NCBI GenBank assembly: GCA_001661245.1
Contig: KV454018.1
Coordinates: 126,692 to 190,691, forward strand
Length of the DNA: 64,000 nucleotides
Source of the DNA: Pachysolen tannophilus NRRL Y-2460
Taxonomy: Eukaryota > Ascomycota > Pichiomycetes > Alaninales > Pachysolenaceae
Reading direction: 5' to 3'
The translations under genes were made by a program, and so were the position numbers. The notes beneath the pieces are model-generated. The model was not told the DNA's origin. It did not search any database and saw only the letters and a list, made by a program, of their open reading frames with translations. Shown here piece by piece: positions 10,917-22,500 of the stretch (positions are counted from its first letter, which is position 1; each line of letters opens with the position of its first letter).

Positions 10917-10969
10917 GTAATCACTAAGCTAGTAATTATTAGACTAGTAATTACTAGCCTAGTGATTAC
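10917..10969. repeat. Near-perfect 22-bp inverted repeat with 9-base loop
   Basis: Left arm 10917-10938 pairs with right arm 10948-10969 at 21 of 22 positions; the one mismatch leaves a G-T wobble in RNA form. The loop is 10939-10947. The arms are built of TAGT/ACTA units, and CTAGTAATTA also occurs as a direct repeat. It lies about 185 bases beyond the arrestin-gene stop and about 840 upstream of BOI2, so it could form a 3'-UTR or read-through hairpin, or be a protein-binding palindrome. Confidence 0.85.
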
Positions 10970-11077
10970 TAGCAAAGTACTTTTAATATATACCAAATGG
11001 TAAAAGAGCAGATTACCCTATTCGGTAGTTTATACCCGAAAACAAAAACAAAACAAAAAAAAGAATACAAAAAATTA

Positions 11078-11105
11078 AGCAAAGTAAAGTAAAGTAAAGT
11101 AAAGT
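11078..11105. repeat. AAAGT pentanucleotide tandem repeat
   Basis: About five tandem copies of AAAGT lie just past the stop of the minus-strand arrestin gene. This is a simple repeat with no visible function. Confidence 0.7.
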
Positions 11106-11153
11106 AGTAAGAAAGTGAATTGAATAGAGTGAATGAATGTCTATTTATTTTAT

Positions 11154-13067
11154 CTAATCATCTAAATCATGGTTGCCGACATAGTACTGTTCGCTTTGTT
11201 GGAATCTTCTTCTTCTATCAGTTTGGTCAGTTTGGTGTAAAACCTCATCATAAGTAGGTAGCCTTACATCATTCGCGTTTGGGGTTAAACTGTACGGCGC
11301 AACATCCTGTTCTTGATTTTGATCTTGATCTTGATTTTGATTTTCGTGATTAGCAGGAACAGTTGTTGGTGAAGATGAGAACGAAGAATCTAATGAAGAA
11401 GAAGAACCTCCGTTATTGTTGGTAAAAATTGCATTTGGAGGAGCCAAATCATCTTGATGGGCTTGTAATCCACTTAATACTACCACATCGGTTTCTATGC
11501 TTACTTCGGTAAGTGGATCACGTAAAGTAATTTGTTTATCTGATGAAAATCCTGCATGAAATTTAATTGTATTTTTCCTTGAAATATTACAAGTTTTAAA
11601 GCTTGGTGCTACAAAATCAGGTAATATTGCATCTTTAAAAATTGAAGAATCAATTTCTAATTCATATAATGTAGCACCTGTAGAAATATCTTTTGCATTT
11701 GATCTATTACAATTCAGAAGATCATATTTCGAATTAATCCCTTTTAATTCAAGTATCTTTTCACGTGTTATCATCGATCTTTTATGTCCTTGAATTAAAA
11801 CTGTTGTTTCCGAATAAAGTTCAATTTTTAAAGCTTTCATATAAATAATACCTAATCCTGAACTTTCCCCATTTGGTAAGGTAAATTTTTCTGGAGAAAT
11901 CCTTGAAACTAGATAAAGTTTATAATTGGGAGTCTTTGTAGGGATTAAAAATGCTGGATACCTAAATCTAACTTCAAAATATACTGGTAAATTTATTGGT
12001 TTAACATTGGGGAGATAAGAACGATTATCAGATCGTTGATCATAACCCCCAGTATCGGGACTCTTTGAATTTTGTTTATCAGAATTTTGTAAAGATCTTC
12101 TTTGCAGTTGACTTGAACTTGAAGGAGGTGATGGAGATGAAACATCCCCAAAGATTAAACGTCTAAATATCCCTCCCGGTGCTGTTGTTCTTTTTGAATA
12201 TTGGCCTCTTGGTGTATGACTTTGTAACCGAGATGTTGTTGATGAAGGCGATCCCGATGATGACCCGGAAGATGAACCTGATGCCCGTATTGTTGTAACT
12301 GCTGCTGTTGATGTTGATTTTTCTGATCCTGGATAACAAGCTACAATTTGGGGTAATTTATCTTTTAATGTAAACTCTTTTCTAGTAAAAGTCTGCCTAT
12401 CATCAGCAAAATTTATATTGGAAGAATCAATTGGTAAAAAGATAAATGGTTCAAATGATCTAATATTATTTTTAAATAATCCCGGTCTCTTTGCTGTTAC
12501 TTTTATAAAATATCTTATAGTTGCAAAATCTTTTAATCCACTCAATGAAGGTGGTAATTTGGTTTCAAGATGTTTTGAAGCTTCAGTGACAAATTCAATG
12601 GCACTGCCACTACTAGTATTTGTGTTACTCCCATTAATGAATTGAAATTTATTTGAAATTCCTGAAGTTGATTTATGTTTTGAACATGTATTTTTTAAAG
12701 GTATCCTAAATTTAAAAGGATAAATATATTCACCGGGAATTAATGTAAACTCTTTAGCACTGGAAACACTTCTAACGTTTTTAGGTGGAAATACAATTGA
12801 AGTATCATATAATAATTTATGAATTTCTATTATTGGTTTCATCTCATTTCCTCTTGATCTCCTTCTCTGTCTCCTTGAATTTCTTGTCTCTCTTGGAATC
12901 TCTATAACAGTTTTAGAAATACCTTCCAATTTCACCTCTATAGCACTTAAAGTTAATTCAGAACTTACATTCAAATTAATAACCCCATTTATTATATCAT
13001 AATTAGTGAAAGTTCCACCTGTTTTAGATTTATCAAGCTCAATCTTTAATTGACAAGATGATACCAT
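11154..13067 (-). CDS. ART10: Arrestin-related trafficking adaptor, ART10-like
   Basis: ART proteins bind plasma-membrane transporters and recruit the Rsp5/Nedd4 ubiquitin ligase for endocytosis. The ATG at 13067 is chosen; the frame reaches slightly further up but has only a TTG there. The 637 aa begin with an arrestin-N sandwich (about 1-220: GGTFTNYDIINGVINL, LSAIEVKLEGISKTVIEI). A disordered Ser-rich insert (about 255-345) follows, then an arrestin-C part (about 355-540) and a Gln/Asp/Asn-rich tail ending in PTYDEVL, a PY-like Rsp5 site. The N-terminal strand pattern, a FVTEASKHLETKLPPS segment and the terminal PTYxE motif resemble Saccharomyces Art10 more than Rod1/Rog3 or Aly1/2. The paralogue assignment is inference. 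Confidence 0.7.
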   Translation of the reverse strand: MVSSCQLKIELDKSKTGGTFTNYDIINGVINLNVSSELTLSAIEVKLEGISKTVIEIPRETRNSRRQRRRSRGNEMKPIIEIHKLLYDTSIVFPPKNVRSVSSAKEFTLIPGEYIYPFKFRIPLKNTCSKHKSTSGISNKFQFINGSNTNTSSGSAIEFVTEASKHLETKLPPSLSGLKDFATIRYFIKVTAKRPGLFKNNIRSFEPFIFLPIDSSNINFADDRQTFTRKEFTLKDKLPQIVACYPGSEKSTSTAAVTTIRASGSSSGSSSGSPSSTTSRLQSHTPRGQYSKRTTAPGGIFRRLIFGDVSSPSPPSSSSQLQRRSLQNSDKQNSKSPDTGGYDQRSDNRSYLPNVKPINLPVYFEVRFRYPAFLIPTKTPNYKLYLVSRISPEKFTLPNGESSGLGIIYMKALKIELYSETTVLIQGHKRSMITREKILELKGINSKYDLLNCNRSNAKDISTGATLYELEIDSSIFKDAILPDFVAPSFKTCNISRKNTIKFHAGFSSDKQITLRDPLTEVSIETDVVVLSGLQAHQDDLAPPNAIFTNNNGGSSSSLDSSFSSSPTTVPANHENQNQDQDQNQEQDVAPYSLTPNANDVRLPTYDEVLHQTDQTDRRRRFQQSEQYYVGNHDLDD

Positions 13068-13672
13068 CTCCAACCAATATTAAATTTTACTTTACTAATG
13101 TAAAAATTAACAGAGAGCAAAACAAACAAAAAATAAAAAAATAAAAAAAGAAACAATAGAAAAGAAATTTAAATAAAAAGTTCTTAATCGTTATCTTTTA
13201 AAGACAATTCCTAATGGTAATTATGATTGTGATTATGATTGTAATTGTAATTAATATTTTTACTATTATTACGTCTATTTTTAATTTTTTGCTTCCCCCT
13301 AAATTTAATGCAGCTACTTCTTTTTTGGTAATGAAATAAGTCTCTTAACCCCGAACGAAGGTGACCAAATTGATCAAAATGACCAAGGTGATATTAGTTA
13401 ATAGCCTTTGAAAAAATATTTCTACTAGATTAGTACTCATGGCTTATCTAAGATTATGATCAATTTATGTAGAAAGATAGATGTTGAGTTTCTCTTTACA
13501 GAGGATTAATCAAATTATTGTAGATGAAAATAATTGTTAAAAATATGAATTTCTATAAATACCTTGATATTATTAAAATTAAAAGAAATGAAGAAAGAGG
13601 CAAAGAAAAAAAAAGAAAACAGAAAATGGAAAGCTGCCTTTAAAATTCAACTTGTTCAACTTGTTCAACTAG
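13068..13672. promoter_or_regulatory. Arrestin-gene promoter and 3' flank of the 13673 gene
   Basis: AT-rich, with an A-rich stretch (13120-13180) and a degenerate GATTGT/GATTAT run (about 13217-13252). No gene is seen. Confidence 0.4.
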
Positions 13673-14941
13673 TTAAACCACATCAGTATCTTTATTTGAG
13701 GAACTTGATTTTATTAAATTTCTTTTGAACTTCAAAGTATTCAATTCTCGATAATGCAAAATCAATTTTTTGCGTAATGATTCATGACCATTAATTATTT
13801 TGGAATCACCAGAAAAAGTACTACTGTTATTTTCTTGATTAATATTATCATTAGTATATCTTGAAGATAAATTAATGAAACTACGCCTCTTTGCTAAACG
13901 TTTATTATATTGTTCTTTTTCAGCCGCAATAATGTCATCTGTAGTGAAAGAAGTCTTCAATCTGGAAGGAACAATTGGAAGATATTCACAGTAACAGTTT
14001 TTCACTGAACTATAGGTATTTAAATGATCGTAATGGCATCTACAACCTCTATCATCAATAACACCTTTAAATTTGCCCCAAGGTATAAGAACGGCTCCTT
14101 CAATTGAAGAAACATATTCATAATTGGACCCATTATTGAAAGATGAAGAATGACCAAATTTTACTCTAGCATTATCGGTATTACAATCATCTTTTTCATC
14201 TTCTTGAAAACTAACTCGTCTTGGGCTAGCATTATTGTTATTGTTATTGTTATTTGGTTCTCTCTTTTCATGGAATGTCTTTTCATCTTCCGAGTTAAGT
14301 TCCAATTCCGTAAATTGTGTAATTAAACTTCTATCATTTTCATCATGAGAGCTTGATGTTACATCTGAAGACTTTGTAGTTCCAGATGTAAGTGATGTGG
14401 TTTTCATGATAGAATGATCTAAATTATTATAAGAAGGTACCTCATATTCTGAATTATATAAATCGACTTCACCAGTATTAAACTGTGATTGAAACATTAT
14501 TGGATTATTATGAACCGAATCACCATAACTAAATCTTTTTTGATAATTCCTCAAATCTGATTTTATCTTTTCCAAATTATCAATTAAATTACGATGAGTT
14601 CCTGAATTTGAAGAATTAAACATTGCAGAAAGACTATTATCGTTATTCATATTGTTATTACTCTTTTGTGGTGAAATATTATTGTCATTCAAATAGTCCA
14701 AAGAAGTTAAATCCGTATATTTCTCATTAGATGTTGAAACAGAAATGTCATTGCTTAAACCAACAGTTGTTTTAGTGATTGCTGAAGGAATCAAAGTTGC
14801 TGTAGTTTTATTCCCACCTTCTTGATATAACATTTGTAGATTCTTGGAAAATTGATCATTGTCAATATTGGAATTAGAAGTTGAAGATGATGGCACAAAT
14901 TTAGGATCTGAAGATGAATTAAATAAACTTAATGAAAACAT
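13673..14941 (-). CDS. Orphan protein with two RVxF (PP1-docking) motifs, 422 aa
   Basis: I do not recognise this family. The ATG at 14941 is the first in frame. The first ~230 residues are Ser/Thr/Asn-rich and probably disordered. An Asn run precedes RRVSFQED (about 241-248), and RVKF follows at about 260; both fit the RVxF docking motif for protein phosphatase 1 (Glc7). A compact segment with several Cys/His (about 285-325: IPWGKFKGVIDDRGCRCHYD, NCYCEYLP) looks folded and might bind a metal. The C-terminus is basic with helical heptads (AAEKEQYNKRLAKRRSF). A PP1-targeting subunit is a reasonable guess, but Gac1, Reg1 and Bni4 hallmarks are not seen. Confidence 0.6.
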   Translation of the reverse strand: MFSLSLFNSSSDPKFVPSSSTSNSNIDNDQFSKNLQMLYQEGGNKTTATLIPSAITKTTVGLSNDISVSTSNEKYTDLTSLDYLNDNNISPQKSNNNMNNDNSLSAMFNSSNSGTHRNLIDNLEKIKSDLRNYQKRFSYGDSVHNNPIMFQSQFNTGEVDLYNSEYEVPSYNNLDHSIMKTTSLTSGTTKSSDVTSSSHDENDRSLITQFTELELNSEDEKTFHEKREPNNNNNNNNASPRRVSFQEDEKDDCNTDNARVKFGHSSSFNNGSNYEYVSSIEGAVLIPWGKFKGVIDDRGCRCHYDHLNTYSSVKNCYCEYLPIVPSRLKTSFTTDDIIAAEKEQYNKRLAKRRSFINLSSRYTNDNINQENNSSTFSGDSKIINGHESLRKKLILHYRELNTLKFKRNLIKSSSSNKDTDVV

Positions 14942-15994
14942 CACCTTCTCTAATCAAAACACAAATTAAATTATTAATTAAAAAAAAACTACTGCTTGTA
15001 TTCTTAGTTTCTAAAAGTTGAAATCTTTTAGTTGATTTTAGCAATTATTAGCAAAAATGATAGAAGAAATTAGCAAAGCAAATCATTCATTAAAATATTA
15101 TTATTATTATTCTTCTTTAATTTAAGTAAGTACTTGAATTCTTAGTATTAAACCATTGTAATTTTTGAATATAATAGAATTTGCTTACTCTTTATATCTC
15201 CTAAACTTCTTCCTTCAAAAATAATATATACTATAAAGAAAAATTGAACCAAAAAATAATTGAATGGAACCGAATTGTTCATTAAATAGGTTGATAGATT
15301 TAGACCTTACAATGCAAAGTTTAAAAAGTTGAAGTTTCGGCTGCATATAAGAAAAAAAAATACTTTGAAATTTTTGTTCTCCTCAGTTAAACCAGAAGCA
15401 GACCTCAAATTTTTTGAAGAACAAAAAAAAAGATGCTGTCTCCATGGAAATGGTTCTTTAGATTTTTCTTTAGAAGATAGTTTAGCTGACTTTTGTGTTA
15501 ACTAAACCCAAAGTCATATCACCTACATCTATTTTGTGGTGATGCTTAACGTTTAACTAAATCTGTGAAACTACAGAAAAATTCCTCTTTTGTACATTTG
15601 ATATATCTAACACTACCGGAAGATGTAGGCTTAACAAAACACTTCACGTACATAAATATATATATAATAAACGAACTACTCATTCATTTTTCTCTACATC
15701 TTGTGTATTCTTCCATGTGAATAACGGAGCAAAATTAAGTAAAATTAAGCCTTTACTGATATTTTTATAAAAGAAGAACATAGAAAAGAAGAAGAAGAAA
15801 AAAAAAAAAAAAAAGGAAAAATTACACAGTAAAATATAGTTACAAGGCCATTTTCATGTCACCTTGATACCTTTTGCTTCTTTCTTGGTTTTTATGCACA
15901 AATGACAATGTTTGTAAGGTATATGGAAAAACGAGAATAAAAATAATAACAAAACAAAGAAAAATAATGATGATGATGATGATGATGAATTGAG
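14942..15994. promoter_or_regulatory. Upstream of the 13673 gene and 3' flank of TMN3
   Basis: AT-rich, with no open frame supported. A long A tract lies at about 15795-15815 and an ATG trinucleotide repeat at about 15967-15988, just beyond the TMN3 stop. Confidence 0.4.
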
Positions 15995-18130
15995 CTAATC
16001 AACCTTGATTGCACTGTAAATTCTACTGATAAATATCACTGAGCTTATGAGACCAATGCTACCACAAGCTAATGCAGAAATAGCACTAATAATAATAATG
16101 TAGGAGAAGTAAAGTAATACGGACAAGAAATCGACAACGTTTAAATATGCCACAAAATAATAAATACCGTAAATGAAAATGTAAAATGAAATTGACAGAC
16201 CACCTATTATGAAGGATCTCCATTGCCATCTATAATCTCCTTTATTTAAAGCAAGGTAAATTGATACTATTGTTATTTCAATTATGACCACTATAAGTAA
16301 GATAATTGTAGCAACTAAAAACTCATACATGTAATAGAATGATGTTTTTTCCAAGAAAACTGATTTGAATATGAAAACTAATTCAACATAGATTATGCTA
16401 AACGGAATAATTCCAAATAATGGAACAGCAAAATATAACCTGTTATACCATGGCTGTCTTGGGATTGGGGTATTATTTAATAATCCATTAGAACTTTTGT
16501 TGAACATAACAGATAGTGAAAGTGAATCAGATGCATGTCTATTACTTAAAAATCCTCCAAATATTGCCAAAGGTATTTCTAATATCACTAAACCTGCAAT
16601 TAAAAACACAATTGTACCAAATGGTAATGCAACTGATGATCCATTAATCCAAACAAATAAATTTAAAGTGAATAATAAAAAGAAAACAAAACATGTTAAG
16701 CCACCACCACAATAAGCTGATACTCTTAACCAATTAGGTAATGTAGTTTGTGCACAGACAAATTTTTTATAAAATTGAACACCTGAATACCCAGATGTAA
16801 AACCTGAAAATACAAATAAAATGTATGAAACAGTTATGACACTACCTCTATGAGCTGGACCCAATAATCCAGATGCACATAATGCAGAAACAAGAATAAG
16901 AGATACTAATAGTTGAATACCTGAACCTGCCAATACAGATAAAACCAATGGTTTTTCTGGTTGACTGAAAACCTCATTCAAAAGTAACTTCCAACCTGTG
17001 GCACTGGCACTGGCGCTGGTGCTGCTTGTGATATTGGTGATGTTGGTGCCGGTGCTTGCTGTATTGCTATCGATATTATTGTTGTTAATTGTATTAATTG
17101 GTAATGATGATTCAGCAGTGGAAGGATCTACTGATAATCTATCTTCATTAGGTAGCATATTTTTAACTTCTTCGGCAAATGAATCTTGAGAGACCGGCTT
17201 TAATAAATTCAATGTCCTTGTAGTTTTATTTTTCAAATGTTTCATTTTTTTATGATTAGTAATATCTCTATTTAAAGTTCTTAATAATACTACACCTACA
17301 ATTGTAGATAAAAGTAATACCAAGACCAATGAATTAAATAAAGACAGGACATGTATTCTATCCTGATCTAATTCACCAGAGAAATAAAGATTCCATCTAT
17401 TATGCCATGAAACATCTGTTTCTTCTCTCCAATAAACTGCATATGTAAACGGTATTAAAATTTCTTCTTTCTGATTTAAATCCAATTCAAAATTTGCAAA
17501 ACTTTTTGATGCTCCAGGACAATGGAAATCACTAACTGATCTTGGATAAACTTCAAATCCAACAATTGTCTTTTTATTTGGATCATCATTTTCCTTATGC
17601 CATCTTATAACAAGCATAACATGATTATGAAGATAAGTTTTACCATCTTGAACAAATCCTAATGGGAAACCAGCTGCATAATATTTACTATTTGTTGATG
17701 AACTAATAAAAGTTGTAGCACCAGGTAAACTATCAATGATCCATTCAGCAACATAACCTTTCCTAATCAATTCATCTGCTTTTCTAATTCCTTCAGGTTT
17801 TGTTATTCTATCACAAATCCTTTTACAAGGTTCATCTTTTTCAAAAAAAATATGATAATCAGAACTCCATATCCTATCTCCTCTAATAACTTCTCCCAAT
17901 GAAAGATGTACTGGTTTTTGTTCTTTTGATGGAGGACATACAAATGGAAGATCATAATACGCATACGGTAATTGAGTAGTATCAGATTCAACCTTATTCA
18001 CATATAACATAACCTCATCATCAGTCTGATAATAACTTGGAAGCCATCCTAATTTAAGATCAAAACAATTGACCAAATTATCAACAAAAATTAATACTAA
18101 AAAGGTCAAAAATATCAAAAATTTCAACAT
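15995..18130 (-). CDS. TMN3: Nonaspanin (TM9 superfamily), Tmn3
   Basis: TM9 proteins sit in the Golgi/endosome and are involved in cargo sorting, adhesion and metal homeostasis. The 711 aa start with a signal peptide (about 1-22). A lumenal N-domain (about 23-260) carries LPYAYYDLPF, HLSLGEVIRGDRIW, NHVMLVIRWH and VGFEVYPRSVSDFHCPGASK. The first TM span is at about 263-285. A Ser/Thr/Asn-rich cytosolic loop (about 300-385) precedes eight further spans. The lumenal motifs are much closer to Saccharomyces Tmn3 than to Emp70 or Tmn2. The extreme C-terminus (SAIKVD) is basic and ends in Asp. The repetitive Thr/Asn/Ser/Ala linker is encoded by simple triplets. Confidence 0.93.
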   Translation of the reverse strand: MLKFLIFLTFLVLIFVDNLVNCFDLKLGWLPSYYQTDDEVMLYVNKVESDTTQLPYAYYDLPFVCPPSKEQKPVHLSLGEVIRGDRIWSSDYHIFFEKDEPCKRICDRITKPEGIRKADELIRKGYVAEWIIDSLPGATTFISSSTNSKYYAAGFPLGFVQDGKTYLHNHVMLVIRWHKENDDPNKKTIVGFEVYPRSVSDFHCPGASKSFANFELDLNQKEEILIPFTYAVYWREETDVSWHNRWNLYFSGELDQDRIHVLSLFNSLVLVLLLSTIVGVVLLRTLNRDITNHKKMKHLKNKTTRTLNLLKPVSQDSFAEEVKNMLPNEDRLSVDPSTAESSLPINTINNNNIDSNTASTGTNITNITSSTSASASATGWKLLLNEVFSQPEKPLVLSVLAGSGIQLLVSLILVSALCASGLLGPAHRGSVITVSYILFVFSGFTSGYSGVQFYKKFVCAQTTLPNWLRVSAYCGGGLTCFVFFLLFTLNLFVWINGSSVALPFGTIVFLIAGLVILEIPLAIFGGFLSNRHASDSLSLSVMFNKSSNGLLNNTPIPRQPWYNRLYFAVPLFGIIPFSIIYVELVFIFKSVFLEKTSFYYMYEFLVATIILLIVVIIEITIVSIYLALNKGDYRWQWRSFIIGGLSISFYIFIYGIYYFVAYLNVVDFLSVLLYFSYIIIISAISALACGSIGLISSVIFISRIYSAIKVD

Positions 18131-18922
18131 AACTTTATTATCTATATCCCAATTCCATCAACTGATCTCTATAAACCAGTCTTCAACTCAACTAACAATA
18201 AATGAGATATATCAATGAATTTTAAAAAAAATGAAATAAAATAAAAAATAATTAAAAATAAATTAAAAATTTTTTTTTATTAAACAAATAAATAAGTAAA
18301 TAAAATAAATAAGAACAGCAAAGCAAGCAATTTCTACCAAATGATATGCTGATTTACAACGAAAAGATGGACAAATTAATATACAATTTTTACAAAATAA
18401 TAAGATCACTCTTCCTTAGATAATATCAATAAAAAGAATGAATAAGATATCTATTAAAAAAGTCTCTAGATTATTTACTTCAAAGTTAGTTCTTATTATA
18501 ATAAAACAATCATCATAACAATTTTTTAACTATTTATAATAATTATTATTCATACGATTACAATCTCCGTTATGAAGTCAGTGACTCCATCCAATAGAAA
18601 AAAAACCTAAAGCCTAATAGGATTTCTTACATTCCACACCTCTTAGTCTTTAGATTAACTAATTCTCCAATCTCTAATATTCTATATTTTTATCTTAGAT
18701 CAATTCGATCAAATTCAATCAATTTCATCACCTTCTCCGGTTTTTTGGTCAATTTTTTGAAACCGCCAAAAAAAAAGTGCTCGAAACTGACCAGAATTTA
18801 TTGGAAAAGTCCGAAAATACTAATATAACAGAATATTTAATACTTTTAATATATATATATATATATTATTTATTTATTTATATATTGATTGTTTGAAGAA
18901 GTGATTTATCTTATAAGAGATA
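18131..18922. promoter_or_regulatory. Divergent TMN3/LSM4 promoter region
   Basis: AT-rich. Holds one TGACTC (18582-18587, the Gcn4 core) beside CCAAT-like sequence, and a TA-rich stretch (about 18848-18885) just before LSM4. No gene is seen. Confidence 0.4.
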
Positions 18923-19497
18923 ATGGTAAGTTCTAGTTATATATTGTTTTTAGTTTGTTTTAATGGTGATGATGATGATACTAATATATGTTTATTAAAT
19001 TTTTTTTTTTTTTTCAAAAAAAATTTTTTTTTTAGTTACCGTTATATTTATTGACATCTGCAAAAGGTCAACCAATATTGGTTGAGTTAAAGTCTGGAGA
19101 GACTGTTAATGGTAACTTGGTGAATTGTGATTCATGGATGAATTTGACTTTGGATAATTGTATAAAAGTTGATCCTTCAGGGGAGGTTTTTTTGAAATTA
19201 AAAGAGATTTATATTAGAGGAAATCAGATAAAGTATCTTAGGATGAGTAATGCAGTTATAGATCAGTTGAAAGAGCAACAGATGTCGAATAACAATGCTG
19301 GTTATAATAATTCCTACGACCACAGAAATAGAAGAGGTAATAGCAGAGGTCAAGGTAGAAGGTACAACAGTGGTGGTAGAGGAGGATATAGAGGTGGTAG
19401 AACTCAACAACAACCCGTATCGTCACATCAACAGCATCAACAGCAACAGCAGCCACCACAGCAGCAACAGCAACAACATAATTCTGTAGCTTATTAG
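18923..19497 (+). CDS. LSM4: U6 snRNA-associated Sm-like protein Lsm4 (two exons)
   Basis: Lsm4 belongs to the Lsm2-8 ring (U6 snRNA, splicing) and the Lsm1-7 ring (mRNA decapping, P bodies). The coding sequence is joined from exon 1 (18923-18925, only the ATG) and exon 2 (19036-19497). The intron 18926-19035 has donor GTAAGT, branch TACTAAT at 18979-18985 and a T-rich tract ending in TTTAG. The join gives MLPLYLLTSAKGQPILVEL, the expected Lsm4 start; without splicing there is no ATG at this position. Sm1 (about 10-45: LKSGETVNGNLVNCDSWMNL) and Sm2 (IRGNQIKYLRM, about 65-75) are intact. The tail (about 95-154) is RGG-like, then Gln/His-rich, the prion-like P-body tail known for yeast Lsm4. 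154 aa. Confidence 0.95.
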
Positions 19498-19593
19498 AAT
19501 TAAAAAAAAAAATGGAAATAATTATTATTATTTGGGTTTATATACTCTATAGCTAATTTTTTTTTTTTTTTTTTTTTTTTCATTTAATTACTT

Positions 19594-22500
19594 TTAATAA
19601 AAAGGTGACCAACCTAGGTAAATACATGAAAGATTATTAGGATCCATAGCTTCTTGTGTTAGTTCTCTGACAGCAGCTTCCACACTCAATACACTTGTAT
19701 CTAATTTATTTTTAACCCCATTTATTGCAATTGCAGCTTCAGAACCTTCAATTTCATTAAATCCTTCATCAATAAAATTCTTACGCAAAATATAATCTTC
19801 ATCATCATTTGTTTCTTTACTATTCTTATCCTTATCATTCTCTTGTATATGTTGCTTTCTAACTGGTGACAAAGTCCAGGAATATAAAGGATCATAACGT
19901 AAAACATCTAATATCCCCATTATTCGATCTGTTTCTAACCTCAAGACTCGAAGAACATGCTCAGAAGTTTTTTTATATATTCCTTCAATTTTAGTAATAC
20001 CAAAACCATCAACAATATCCCTAGTTAATCTAAATGGTACCAATTCAGGTATTGGTAATTTTTTACCCTGATCAAATGCAACTCCTAAATCAATATGAAT
20101 TGGTGCTCCAGTCGATTTATCCAACAAAATATTATTAGTATGTCTATCACCTAACCCTAAGATATAACCAACCATAGAAGTTGTAGATATTCCATGTGTA
20201 TATGTTACTCTACTTTCAAACCATAAATCTGGATTAATAAAGTTATTATAAAAAAAAAGTCTCATTACTGGTTTAATTTGTTCAGTTATCTTTGTATAAG
20301 TCCTCAATCTTTCCTTTGGAGAAGATTTTTGAACTTTTTTCATTAATGACCTAGCTTCATCAGAAGTTAAACTATCATATTTTTCATGCAATGGTTTTAA
20401 AATATCATTTAAAGGTAAAGAATTTCTAACAAATTCTATTACACCAGCTTGAGGACCCAATGGAATCACTTTATATGTCCTTATTGCTAAATTTCTTGAT
20501 CTTGTTTCTTTATCTTTTAAAAAAAGATTATTAACTTTCTCAAAAACTTGTTCCATAATCGCATCTTGACGTAAATCATCACTTCCTGCTTTTAATAACA
20601 TTTTATGAATTTCACCGTTTGTTAACTTGAAAACAACAATTTTTGGTAAAGATAATCCAGATTCTGCAACAGAAATATTATCATCAATAGCTGATATACG
20701 AGGTACAGATTCATAAGAACAATTTTTACTAACAGTTATCTCCTTTGTAGGGGGCGGTAACATAAATGATATCAAATCTCTTAGCCAAAATTTACCAATT
20801 TTTAAATTTTTCAATCTGATTCGAGTGGATTTTTCAAACTTTTGACCGGCTAATTCAACACATTCATCACAAAACTTACCTAGAGGTTGCATTATTTTCA
20901 AACCAAGTTTGTGATCTGTGTTGATCACGTTATTCCATAACTTTTTTGCAGCAGAAGATCTTGATTGAATCATTTGGTCATTCAGATTGAAGGAAGAATG
21001 AAGCATTAATGACTTAATTAAATATGATGTATGGAATGGGTGATTTAAAGTTAAAGTGTGCAATAAATCATTTAAAACTTTTTGAAAAATCGAATTCTTA
21101 TCATCCAAAATTCTTGACATTAATTGATTTATCCATGTCAAAAATTTATAATCTGCAACTTGAGTAATTTTTGTTGAAACTATAACACTAATCTTCTCTA
21201 ATTCAGAGTATTCTAACCACATGGCACAAAATCTATCAATATCCTCGTCGTAATCGTCACTTATCGAAAGTGTATTCAAATAGAATCCTATTGCATTTTC
21301 AACAAACCTATTTTTGTTATTTATCAATTTCTTGAATTCGACTTCGTCCATTTCCTTCAGAATTTTTAGTTTTCTATAAGCATGAGATGCTGATATTCTA
21401 TCTTCTTTGGAGTAAGACCTATTCTTTATATATTTTTCTAATTCAATCATTTCTTGAGTGGTATGTTTAATTAACTTATCATATCTTGAAATTTTTTCCT
21501 CCATTGATGAATCTCGTAGCTGCTTATCACAAAAGATGGCTAATATATGGAAAATTTCAGATTGCTGATGGATATCAGAAATTCTCTTACATGCAATTGA
21601 ATCTATATAATTATTCATTATTGCCTCGGGCGTTTCTTGCCTTGATTCTGAGGTCCACTTAACAATAATAGCTTTCAAAAATGGAATAGGCAATTTCATT
21701 TGCTCATATGGGAGAAATTTTTCTTCCGCTAGACATGATTGATCTACTTGTTCATTCAAAATAACATCTTTGAGCGTTGCTACTGGAAAATTCGTTTCTC
21801 CTTGTTCCCAGAAAGTAGAAGCAATTTGATATTTTGCGATTTTTTGAAGATATTGTTTAAAATGAATACTGCTGTCTTCAAATTTAGTAGAAACCAACCT
21901 ATCAATATAAACTGAAGCATTAATAGACTTTTGTTTCTCGCCACTTATCCTTGCAAAGTTACCATATCTACTGAATTCAAACAACACCGAGAACCAGGAA
22001 ATTTCTGAAGTGAGGCTCTTATGACTCTCAGTTGGCAATTCTGCAAGATATTCGAAGCAGGCCTTTCTTGCTAGCAATATATCTTCAAAATCTTCGAAGT
22101 CGGATTTTGCGAACCACGAAGTTAAAATAACATTATTTTTGATATGAAAATCAATCGCAGTCTTATCATAATTTAGGATTTCCTCGATATTGAAAATTAT
22201 AGCCATAGTTTTCAACAATCCTCGAATTTCAATTTTCGAATTTTTATGATATCGATTATTTATAAAAAGATATTTATTGTTAATCAATTCACATAGACTA
22301 TTTTCGCAAATGTAAGAACAGTCCTTTGGATAATCTTGTAATAATTTAAAAGTTTTATAAATTTGTTCATTTCCTGATAATGAAGCTGATTTCTTAGATA
22401 CAGGAATGTCCCACTGGTTTAATTTCCAGGCCCACTCAAATGAATCTCCGGTTGTGTTGGTTTCATCTGACAGATCTTCATAATAATTTGACCTAGCGGT

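Larger units (their letters stand above)
10078..11153. promoter_or_regulatory. BOI2 upstream region and arrestin-gene 3' flank
   Basis: Poly-A/T tracts dominate near BOI2 (10115-10450). A near-perfect 22-bp inverted repeat lies at 10917-10969 (listed separately). An AAAGT pentamer repeat (about 11078-11105) lies just downstream of the arrestin stop. No open frame is supported. Confidence 0.5.
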
